A stretch of DNA of 5,549 nt, from positions 1 to 5,549 of the forward strand of contig JAJYVJ010000114.1 of NCBI GenBank assembly GCA_021792045.1, read 5' to 3'. The notes below the pieces were generated by a model. The model was not told the DNA's origin and ran no database searches. It saw only the letters and a list, made by a program, of their open reading frames with translations. This document shows positions 1 to 4,759 of the stretch, piece after piece (positions within the stretch are counted from its first letter, which is position 1; the number at the start of each line of letters is the position of its first letter). This DNA is from Thermoplasmata archaeon (GTDB taxonomy: Archaea > Thermoplasmatota > Thermoplasmata > Thermoplasmatales > Thermoplasmataceae). Made by a program: the position numbers and the translations under genes.

Positions 1-64
1 GGTTATGAAACTAGAAATGCGGACATAGATTATCAATGACTGAATTCGAAAATCCGGCTGTTAT
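1..64. other. left edge, no callable gene
   Basis: This short stretch lies downstream of cobS. On the plus strand, frame 1 is open from the first base to a TGA at 37-39 and reads GYETRNADIDYQ, so it could be the tail of a gene converging on cobS. On the minus strand, an ATG at 26-24 gives only seven codons before a stop, while a TTG slightly upstream stays open to the edge. Neither reading is long enough to identify, and no terminator hairpin is obvious. Confidence 0.3.
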
Positions 65-850
65 CTAAAGGTGAGAGAGCAAAAATGCCAGTGGAATGAA
101 GTGTAACGGCTCAAAGAGGAGAAGAATTACAGCTATGAAAATAAAAAACGCTCTGGTTATCTCCCCCAAAAATCCCAGAACGTCACCATTAATTCCTCCA
201 AACGAGCGTTCAATTCTGGTTTTTATGAAGTATTGTATAAGTAAAGATAGTATTGCGACGATTAACAAGGATGGCAAAAAAATCACGGCAAGTACTATAA
301 AGAAGGAAAAATTAATCAGAATCTGCAATCTCCAATTTCGCTGAACAGAAACCTTGAACAGTGAAAACATACCTCCGGGGACTATGTCCTTCGCTTTTAA
401 TGAATTTAGAATGTATGAATCTTTTACAATAATTTCGGAAAGTAATATTGTGATCATGCCTTCCAATGGGATGAGAGAAGCCATCGACGAGAAGGTTATG
501 ACATAAATCACAAAGGCAAAACCAAAACCACCTGCACCAAGAAAATGGTCTTTTAAAACCTCCAATTTTCTTGATGGGGGACCACGAACGAGTATCGCAT
601 CACCTGTATCAAGAACAGCATCAAGATGATTAAAGCCGGAAAGCAAGAGTAGAAGGGATAGTGAAATTGCTGCTCCAAGAATAACATTAACATATAAAGA
701 AACAAAATAGAAGGCAGTTCCAGATATTAGACCGATGATCGCACCAACCAAGGAAACATATCCAGAATAACCACTATTTATGTTATCACATTTTGAAGGT
801 ATGATTGTAAAAAAGGAAAGGGCACATTTGAATTTTTTGATATCGAACAT
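65..850 (-). CDS. cobS: adenosylcobinamide-GDP ribazoletransferase (cobalamin synthase)
   Basis: CobS is the integral membrane enzyme that joins adenosylcobinamide-GDP to alpha-ribazole (or its phosphate), closing the nucleotide loop of the cobamide. The 261-aa protein is close to the usual family length of about 250. Residues 72-85 carry the Asp-rich family signature GFNHLDAVLDTGDA (D77, D81, D84). It is followed by RKLEVLKDHFLGAGGFG at 94-110, the family's basic/acidic loop, and by FGGINGDVLGFLGEITRA at 217-234, the second conserved motif. Hydrophobic membrane segments lie at about 31-70, 107-145, 177-208 and 235-258. The ATG at 850 is the only possible upstream start because an in-frame stop lies two codons before it. 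No Shine-Dalgarno is visible, so the transcript may be leaderless. The gene diverges from cobD across a 91-bp spacer. I am very sure of the family; which lower-ligand base it uses cannot be read from sequence. Confidence 0.95.
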   Translation of the reverse strand: MFDIKKFKCALSFFTIIPSKCDNINSGYSGYVSLVGAIIGLISGTAFYFVSLYVNVILGAAISLSLLLLLSGFNHLDAVLDTGDAILVRGPPSRKLEVLKDHFLGAGGFGFAFVIYVITFSSMASLIPLEGMITILLSEIIVKDSYILNSLKAKDIVPGGMFSLFKVSVQRNWRLQILINFSFFIVLAVIFLPSLLIVAILSLLIQYFIKTRIERSFGGINGDVLGFLGEITRAFFIFIAVILLLFEPLHFIPLAFLLSHL

Positions 851-941
851 GCATTACCGATGTTGACGTTAATGTCTATGAAGTTAAACATACTTTCTAT
901 AATTGAAGTAGACTTTAAGTCATGGTATATATCTACATTCG
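851..941. promoter_or_regulatory. divergent cobS / cobD promoter region
   Basis: This AT-rich spacer separates two divergently transcribed cobamide genes and must hold both start signals. TATA-like candidates are TTCTATAATT at 895-904, which reads as a TATA-like element on both strands, TTTAA at 914-918, about 26 bases before the cobD start, and TATATAT near 926-932. The TTTAA element sits inside a perfect palindrome, GACTT-T-AAGTC, at 911-921. No cobalamin-riboswitch structure can be seen. Which element serves which gene is inference. Confidence 0.5.
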
Positions 942-2036
942 TTGAAAGGCAACTTCGAGGAACATGGAGGAAACATCTGGGAATTCGCAAAGAAAAACAA
1001 CTGTAAGCCATCCGAGGTTCTGGATTTTAGCTCAAATTTGAATGAATTTACTAAGATTGACATAGCTGAATTTCTTATGAGCAATGAAGCACTGCGATCT
1101 TACCCTGACACTAACACGAGAAATTATCTAAAACCGTTAGCAGATTATGTTGATTTAGATCCGGAGAACATACTTCTAGGACCAGGCCTTACTTATCTGA
1201 TATACCGAGTAAATCAGCTCTTTTATGGAAGTAGAGTGGCAATTATTGAACCTGCGTTTTCCGAGCACAAGAAAAGCGCGCTAATCAACCATTCAATGGT
1301 GTATGAAGCCACATGGAACAGAGAAGATGCCAAAGAAGATTTGCTTTTAAGACTCGGCAGAGTAACTTATGACCTATTATTCATAACAAACCCCTCAAAC
1401 CCAGTCGGCGATCTTGTTTCCGAAAATGACCTGGAGGCAATTATTGATCTCAATCACAAAAAGCACGCTTTGACATTCATTGACGAAGCTTTTATAGATT
1501 TTGTTAATTTTAGGAAAGCGTCATTTCAAAGGCGAATGATTGGAGATTATGGAGACGTGATATTTGGCCGTTCACTCACAAAACTCTTCGGATTCGCGTC
1601 TATAAGACTAGGATATCTGCTTTCCAGCAGAGAAATACTAATGAAAATAGAAAAACTGATGGAGCCATGGACTGTTGGACAGTATGCTCTCAACCTGATA
1701 AACAGCGTTAACTATGATACATTTAAGAAACTGCCTTTTTTTGTCGAAAAAGAGAGAGAATTTACAGCAAACAGATTGATTTCTATGGGATTTAAAATAA
1801 TTTCGCGACCGAGGGCTAATTTCTTTTGCGCTCTTCCACCCAAAAATATTAATGCCCACTATTTAGCTTTTGAGCTTGCAGGAAATAAGATACTTGTAAA
1901 AGAGGTCAGGATTCCATACGAAAGAAGAATAGCCTTGAGATTCGCCGTTAAAACAAGGGACAAGAACAAGGTTCTAGTTGACACGATCCAAGAGATAGTC
2001 GAAAAGCGTATGCCGAAGATAAGTGATCGTGAATGA
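942..2036 (+). CDS. cobD: L-threonine-O-3-phosphate decarboxylase (PLP enzyme, HisC/CobD family)
   Basis: The product is a fold-type I PLP enzyme predicted to decarboxylate L-threonine phosphate to (R)-1-amino-2-propanol phosphate, the linker between the corrin ring and nucleotide loop. It has 364 aa, a normal family length. The N-terminal HGGNIWEFAKK (8-18) is typical of CobD rather than of HisC. NPSNPVG (150-156), DEAFIDF (181-187, ring-contacting D181) and SLTK (211-214, PLP lysine K214) follow in order, then IRLGYLL and a C-terminal ALRFAVK whose R333 probably holds the substrate carboxylate. The start is a TTG at 942: an in-frame stop lies at 909-911, no in-frame ATG or GTG lies between, and a later start would lose the HGGN segment. 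The usual GNG-T/S-E phosphate loop reads GPGLTY (80-85), which is odd. The cbiB neighbour, which uses the product, supports CobD over histidinol-phosphate aminotransferase. In some nomenclatures the name cobD is used for cbiB. Confidence 0.88.
   Translation: MKGNFEEHGGNIWEFAKKNNCKPSEVLDFSSNLNEFTKIDIAEFLMSNEALRSYPDTNTRNYLKPLADYVDLDPENILLGPGLTYLIYRVNQLFYGSRVAIIEPAFSEHKKSALINHSMVYEATWNREDAKEDLLLRLGRVTYDLLFITNPSNPVGDLVSENDLEAIIDLNHKKHALTFIDEAFIDFVNFRKASFQRRMIGDYGDVIFGRSLTKLFGFASIRLGYLLSSREILMKIEKLMEPWTVGQYALNLINSVNYDTFKKLPFFVEKEREFTANRLISMGFKIISRPRANFFCALPPKNINAHYLAFELAGNKILVKEVRIPYERRIALRFAVKTRDKNKVLVDTIQEIVEKRMPKISDRE
2023..2028 (+). promoter_or_regulatory. ribosome binding site of cbiB
   Basis: GTGATC matches the downstream half of the extended archaeal Shine-Dalgarno sequence (complement of 16S rRNA 3' end ATCACCTCC). 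It lies four bases before the cbiB ATG, inside the last codons of cobD. With the 4-bp overlap it supports coupled translation of the two genes. Confidence 0.5.
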
Positions 2037-2980
2037 TTAACCTGCATCTTAATTTCTTTTTAGATCAGATCATCATACTTATTGGGGCATTGCTTCTAGA
2101 TGTTGTCATAGGTGAATTCCCAGAAAAGATCCACCCAGTTGTCTGGACGGGGAAACTAATAGAATTTGTTGAACCTCATTTCCGAAAATCACAGAATAAA
2201 TTGTTATCTGGTACTCTTCTTGTGGTATCTGTTGAGATATTATTTGTCGGTGCAATGGTGCTGATTAATTACGCGTTATTTTATGTAACAATCGCATACA
2301 TTATTATCTCAGTATTCTTCGTGAAGAGCTCATTTGCATTAAGAAGCATGAGAGATCACATTGAACCCATAATTTCTTCAATTGAAAAAAATGATCTAGA
2401 AAAAGCTAGAATATTTCTTTCCAGAACCGTTAGGCGGGAAACTGCCGGCCTTCCCAGAGAGCTCATTTGTTCGGCGGCCATTGAGACAATTTCGGAGGGG
2501 TTGGTAGATGGTTTCACCGGCCCATTGTTTTATTTTTCATTCTTCTTCTTACCGGGCTCATTCTTCTATAGAGTTGCAAACACGTTTGACTCCGAGATTG
2601 GATACAATGATGATAAAAACAGGTTGTTTGGGAGGTTCGCCGCCCACCTAGATACCTTATTAAATTATATACCATCTAGGTTGACAGCTTACGTATCCTA
2701 CATTTCTGCATACATTATCGGATTAAGGCCAAGGTCGTTGCAACTCTATACGGTTTCAAGAAAAACCGCAAGCAGGAACGCAGGATGGCCAATGGGGGCC
2801 TTTTCCAATATAATGGGCGTGAGATTAGAGAAGAAAGGGGAGTATATCTTGAATGATGATTTCCGATACCCTGATGTAGAGGATGTCCGGACAGCACTAA
2901 AACTTCATTCGCTTACTTCGGCAATTTTTACCCTAGTTATAACAGTGCCAATACTTATTTTCCTTTATATATTTTTATGA
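2033..2980 (+). CDS. cbiB: adenosylcobinamide-phosphate synthase
   Basis: CbiB is the membrane enzyme that attaches (R)-1-amino-2-propanol phosphate, the CobD product, to adenosylcobyric acid to give adenosylcobinamide phosphate. At 315 aa it has the normal family length. Conserved blocks in order are LLDVVIGEFPEKIHPV (21-36; the family's LDxxxGxxPxxxHPV), RRETAGL (134-140), ETISEGLVDGFTGPLFYF (151-168), YRVANTFDSEIGY (179-191), LDTLLNYIPSRLTAY (206-220) and SRNAGWPMGAF (247-257). Membrane segments lie at about 8-26, 60-100, 163-178, 215-230 and 295-315. Two positions differ from the motif I expect: SEG where most members have SEN (residues 154-156), and LDT where LDD is common. The start ATG overlaps the cobD stop as ATGA. 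The order cobD-cbiB couples production of the linker to its use. I am very sure of the identity. Confidence 0.95.
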   Translation: MINLHLNFFLDQIIILIGALLLDVVIGEFPEKIHPVVWTGKLIEFVEPHFRKSQNKLLSGTLLVVSVEILFVGAMVLINYALFYVTIAYIIISVFFVKSSFALRSMRDHIEPIISSIEKNDLEKARIFLSRTVRRETAGLPRELICSAAIETISEGLVDGFTGPLFYFSFFFLPGSFFYRVANTFDSEIGYNDDKNRLFGRFAAHLDTLLNYIPSRLTAYVSYISAYIIGLRPRSLQLYTVSRKTASRNAGWPMGAFSNIMGVRLEKKGEYILNDDFRYPDVEDVRTALKLHSLTSAIFTLVITVPILIFLYIFL

Positions 2981-2987
2981 GATGACC
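2979..2987 (+). promoter_or_regulatory. ribosome binding site of cobT
   Basis: GAGATGACC is an imperfect match to the archaeal Shine-Dalgarno (GGAGGTGATC type). It overlaps the cbiB stop codon and ends five bases before the cobT ATG at 2993. It supports that start over any downstream ATG. Confidence 0.45.
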
Positions 2988-2992
2988 TTAAT

Positions 2993-3982
2993 ATGAATAA
3001 CAAGTTGAGGCTAGAAAATTCGGCATTCATGCTTCTTGCTGGGAACACGAAACTTTCACTCATTCCTGGCTTAACTGCTGCTGGAGCTTCGCCCGAACTG
3101 ACTTTCATGACACCAGCTGTAGACTCAGAAATACTCCTGAATGGGAGATCCATAACGATGAGAGAACCACCCATGACTCCGGACGGAATTCCGACTCCTG
3201 CTATCGTTACTAGAGGATGCTTGCAGCTCGCGGACATACCTGTGATCGTTGTGAATGCGGGAATGGCCGTTAAGCCTAATGTACCGTTCATCGAAACTGG
3301 CCTTAACTCAGCAGAAGATCCAAGATTTACGATCGCGGCCCCATTCTTCGACATGGCCGTCAACACTGGATACTATATCGGGAGTTCTATTCTCAGAAGA
3401 TTTGATTCCGTATTCCTGGCAGAAAGTGTGCCGGGAGGTACCACCACAGCCTTACTCACACTGCGATCACTCGGGCTCAACTTAAAAACAAGCACTACTT
3501 TCCGAGTTAACCCAGATGAACTAAAGGAACAGATCGTGAAAGACACCCTAGGGATGAGGCTGCTTTCCCCCGCAAGTTTCCTGGATTCTGTAAAATTCTA
3601 TGGAGACTATATGATGGCACTCTCTTTGGGGATCAGTGCCGCATTAAAGGATCACTGGATATATTTCTCTGGTGGTACGCAGATGGCAACAGTATACTAT
3701 CTGGACAAGATGATATCAGGCTCAAACAGCAGGAGATCAGTAATCACGACTCGATGGATAATGGAAGACCAGAGGAAAACTATGAAAACTCTCTGTGGAA
3801 ATAACTTAATAGAAGCAGATTTGGATTTTCACTCGTCCAAAGAAGACGGTCTTAGGAAATTTGAAGAAGGCCACGTAAAGGAAGGCGTTGGTATGGGCGC
3901 TGCATACCTCATAGCTAAGGAAAACAGCTCAGAGGAAATGGTAATGAAGAGCGTAGAAGAAACATATGAGCGCCTTTCTTAA
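2993..3982 (+). CDS. cobT: archaeal-type nicotinate-nucleotide:base phosphoribosyltransferase
   Basis: CobT moves ribose phosphate from nicotinate mononucleotide to the lower-ligand base, giving an alpha-ribazole-phosphate type nucleotide for CobS. This 329-aa cytosolic protein has the archaeal CobT layout: PGLTAAGASPELTFMTPAVD (25-44), PMTPDGIPTPAIVTR (60-74), ESVPGGTTTAL (144-154), NPDELK (173-178), SGGTQMATV (226-234) and KEGVGMGAA (296-304). E297 is the probable equivalent of the catalytic glutamate in the GEGTGA motif of bacterial CobT; this is my alignment by eye. Archaeal members were long annotated as uncharacterised (UPF0284). The base used in vivo, whether dimethylbenzimidazole or a purine, cannot be told from the sequence. 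The ATG lies 12 bp after cbiB with a Shine-Dalgarno match in the gap, so it is the third gene of the operon. The reading frame is intact. Confidence 0.92.
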   Translation: MNNKLRLENSAFMLLAGNTKLSLIPGLTAAGASPELTFMTPAVDSEILLNGRSITMREPPMTPDGIPTPAIVTRGCLQLADIPVIVVNAGMAVKPNVPFIETGLNSAEDPRFTIAAPFFDMAVNTGYYIGSSILRRFDSVFLAESVPGGTTTALLTLRSLGLNLKTSTTFRVNPDELKEQIVKDTLGMRLLSPASFLDSVKFYGDYMMALSLGISAALKDHWIYFSGGTQMATVYYLDKMISGSNSRRSVITTRWIMEDQRKTMKTLCGNNLIEADLDFHSSKEDGLRKFEEGHVKEGVGMGAAYLIAKENSSEEMVMKSVEETYERLS

Positions 3983-4005
3983 ATAACGTTAACAAATCGA
4001 AATGC

Positions 4006-4020
4006 AAAATTTTTTAATTT
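4006..4020 (+). terminator. T-rich terminator of cobD-cbiB-cobT operon
   Basis: AAAATTTTTTAATTT, with a run of six T at 4010-4015, lies 24 bases after the cobT stop and just before the SRP RNA promoter. Archaeal RNA polymerase terminates at such oligo(T) tracts without needing a hairpin. No strong stem is visible before it. Confidence 0.45.
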
Positions 4021-4035
4021 CAATAGCAAAGCTCA

Positions 4036-4048
4036 AACATTTTATAGT
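4036..4048 (+). promoter_or_regulatory. TATA box and BRE of the SRP RNA gene
   Basis: TTTATAGT at 4041-4048, preceded by the A-rich AAACAT (possible TFB recognition element), is a good archaeal TATA box. Its centre is about 24 bases before the first base of the terminal SRP helix at about 4068, which agrees with the normal archaeal spacing to the start of transcription. Confidence 0.7.
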
Positions 4049-4067
4049 AAGTTAAGCATAACATGGA

Positions 4068-4370
4068 GCCGGACTTGGCCGGGAAGCCAGGCACTTCCTG
4101 TTACTCGAAGTCTACATGCGAGGGCGACAGTTTGGAGAGGCCTACTTGGTTTCTGCCAGGCCTTAGGGAATCGCTGAAGTTCTGTTCCTTTGGATCGGAG
4201 GTTCATATATCCAGAATCGAAGGAATCTGGGTATGCGATTTGACAGAGGAATCCGCCAGGACCGGAAGGGAGCAACGGTACTCTGGACTCTTGATGCTAA
4301 GGGAGTGCGGGATCGAGAAGAACTAAGGGGCACCTGACAGGACGCCAAGACCGATCCAAACGTGTCCGGT
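4068..4370 (+). ncRNA. ffs: archaeal signal recognition particle 7S RNA
   Basis: This is the RNA scaffold of the signal recognition particle, which binds SRP19 and SRP54 and targets nascent membrane and secreted proteins. The 5' CCGGAC (4069-4074) pairs with the 3' GTCCGG (4364-4369), the terminal archaeal helix 1. The Alu domain has a GGAAG/CTTCC hairpin (4082-4086 / 4094-4098), the linker TGTTAC (4099-4104, UGUNR consensus) and a CTCG/CGAG hairpin (4104-4107 / 4119-4122). GGCG/CGCC (4123-4126 / 4343-4346) and CCTTAG/CTAAGG (4161-4166 / 4323-4328) contribute to the long helix 5. Helix 6 is TTCCTTTGGAT paired with ATCCA and AAGGAA (4185-4195 / 4209-4213 and 4220-4225), with the SRP19-type GGAG loop at 4197-4200. 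Helix 8 has CAGG (4257-4260), tetraloop GGAA (4264-4267) and AGCA (4271-4274), the SRP54 site. The length of about 300 nt is typical. The ends are good to a few bases. Reading frames across this region are not genes. Confidence 0.95.
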
Positions 4371-4396
4371 ATTCAATTTATTCCAGCTAATTGAAT
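4371..4396. repeat. 8-bp inverted repeat just after the SRP RNA
   Basis: ATTCAATT at 4371-4378 is perfectly complementary to AATTGAAT at 4389-4396, with a 10-base spacer. It begins right after the last paired base of the SRP RNA. It may be a weak termination element for the SRP RNA, part of the insertion element's end, or chance in AT-rich DNA. Confidence 0.4.
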
Positions 4397-4424
4397 TATA
4401 ATTATAGTATTTGTATAGCTGAAA
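4381..4424. repeat. imperfect inverted repeat in IS leader
   Basis: TTCCAGCTA at 4381-4389 pairs with TAGCTGAAA at 4416-4424 with one mismatch (8 of 9). The central CAGCTA/TAGCTG is perfect. The spacer is 26 bases of nearly pure A/T. The arm TAGCTGAA resembles the TACTGAA arm of the next palindrome, so both may carry the same kind of half-site. Confidence 0.45.
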
Positions 4425-4433
4425 CCCAAACAT

Positions 4434-4441
4434 GTATATAC
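4434..4441 (+). promoter_or_regulatory. TATA box of the 98-aa gene (leaderless)
   Basis: GTATATAC is a close match to the archaeal TATA consensus. Its centre is about 26 bases before the A of the ATG at 4463, the standard TATA-to-start distance. Transcription would therefore begin at or beside the start codon, giving a leaderless mRNA. No Shine-Dalgarno is present, which fits. Confidence 0.6.
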
Positions 4442-4462
4442 TGAATTGTATTTCAGTATATA
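4435..4462. repeat. perfect 11-bp palindrome spanning core promoter (possible operator)
   Basis: TATATACTGAA at 4435-4445 is the exact reverse complement of TTCAGTATATA at 4452-4462, with a 6-base spacer. The left arm contains the TATA box, and the right arm ends on the base before the start ATG. With a one-base bulge at G4434 the symmetry continues, CAT (4431-4433) against ATG (4463-4465). Its placement suggests an operator for a dimeric repressor that would block TBP/TFB or polymerase. This role is inference. Confidence 0.6.
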
Positions 4463-4759
4463 ATGAGTCTTCCGTCTGGCATAATATTTGGGATCAGGTT
4501 GGAGGGTTTCTCTCCCGTTGAACGAACAAGATTCAACAGGAAGTTCCTCGGGTATACCGATAGATCACAGAACGGTAAATACTCATATTCACGATCCGGC
4601 TTCATGTCGGATATACCGCACGTTCATCTCTCTAATTCCATCTTCATCATACTGGAAAAGGATCTTGACAGGGTGAAGGGTTTCTGCGAAACGTTCGGAG
4701 TAGATCTGTTTGTGAGAAAGGTCATTCTCACAGCATCAGACCTGGAGGTTCTGCGATGA
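4463..4759 (+). CDS. 98-aa protein of unknown function, IS66-like element accessory ORF
   Basis: I do not recognise this protein with certainty. It is a small soluble protein without signal peptide or membrane segment. Its middle is basic and aromatic: RTRFNRKFLGYTDRSQNGKY at 21-40, followed by SYSRSGFMSDIPHV at 41-54, which suggests nucleic-acid contact. The C-terminal half alternates hydrophobic strands and a helix (SIFIILEKDLDRVKGFCETF, 59-78, then VDLFVRKVILTASDLEVL). It does not resemble the classical IS66 helper TnpB, which usually begins with a FLPSG/DMRKG motif. Its stop overlaps the transposase start as ATGA, so it is translated together with the transposase and is probably part of the element. 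It could be a transposition cofactor or the element's own repressor. It starts at the first ATG, just after the palindrome. Confidence 0.75.
   Translation: MSLPSGIIFGIRLEGFSPVERTRFNRKFLGYTDRSQNGKYSYSRSGFMSDIPHVHLSNSIFIILEKDLDRVKGFCETFGVDLFVRKVILTASDLEVLR
4744..4749 (+). promoter_or_regulatory. Shine-Dalgarno of transposase gene
   Basis: GGAGGT is a full Shine-Dalgarno core, six bases before the transposase ATG at 4756. It lies inside the end of the 98-aa gene. It fixes the transposase start and supports re-initiation by ribosomes finishing the upstream gene. Confidence 0.75.

Noticed and set aside
96..344. 82-codon plus-strand frame opposite cobS
   Set aside because: It is antisense to the conserved C-terminal half of CobS and has a low-complexity basic composition.
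851..941. Cobalamin riboswitch upstream of the cobamide genes
   Set aside because: The spacer is too short to hold the roughly 200-nt aptamer on either strand, and no B12-box-like sequence was seen.
778..1011. 77-codon minus-strand frame across the cobS-cobD spacer
   Set aside because: It overlaps the starts of two well-supported genes and the promoter region, with no recognisable domain.
942..2036. Histidinol-phosphate aminotransferase (HisC)
   Set aside because: The N-terminal HGGN segment and the operon with cbiB and cobT favour CobD, although the two families share the fold and catalytic motifs.
2965..3366. 133-codon minus-strand frame opposite cobT
   Set aside because: It is antisense to strongly conserved CobT motifs and its translation is a mirror of that codon usage; it has no independent support.
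4063..4326. 87-codon plus-strand frame and two minus-strand frames (4042-4275, 4163-4348)
   Set aside because: They lie wholly or mostly inside the SRP RNA, whose conserved structural motifs explain the sequence, and the translations show no protein-like motif.
4371..4462. CRISPR or tandem-repeat array in the AT-rich leader
   Set aside because: The repeats are short, few and inverted, without regular direct repeats or unique spacers.
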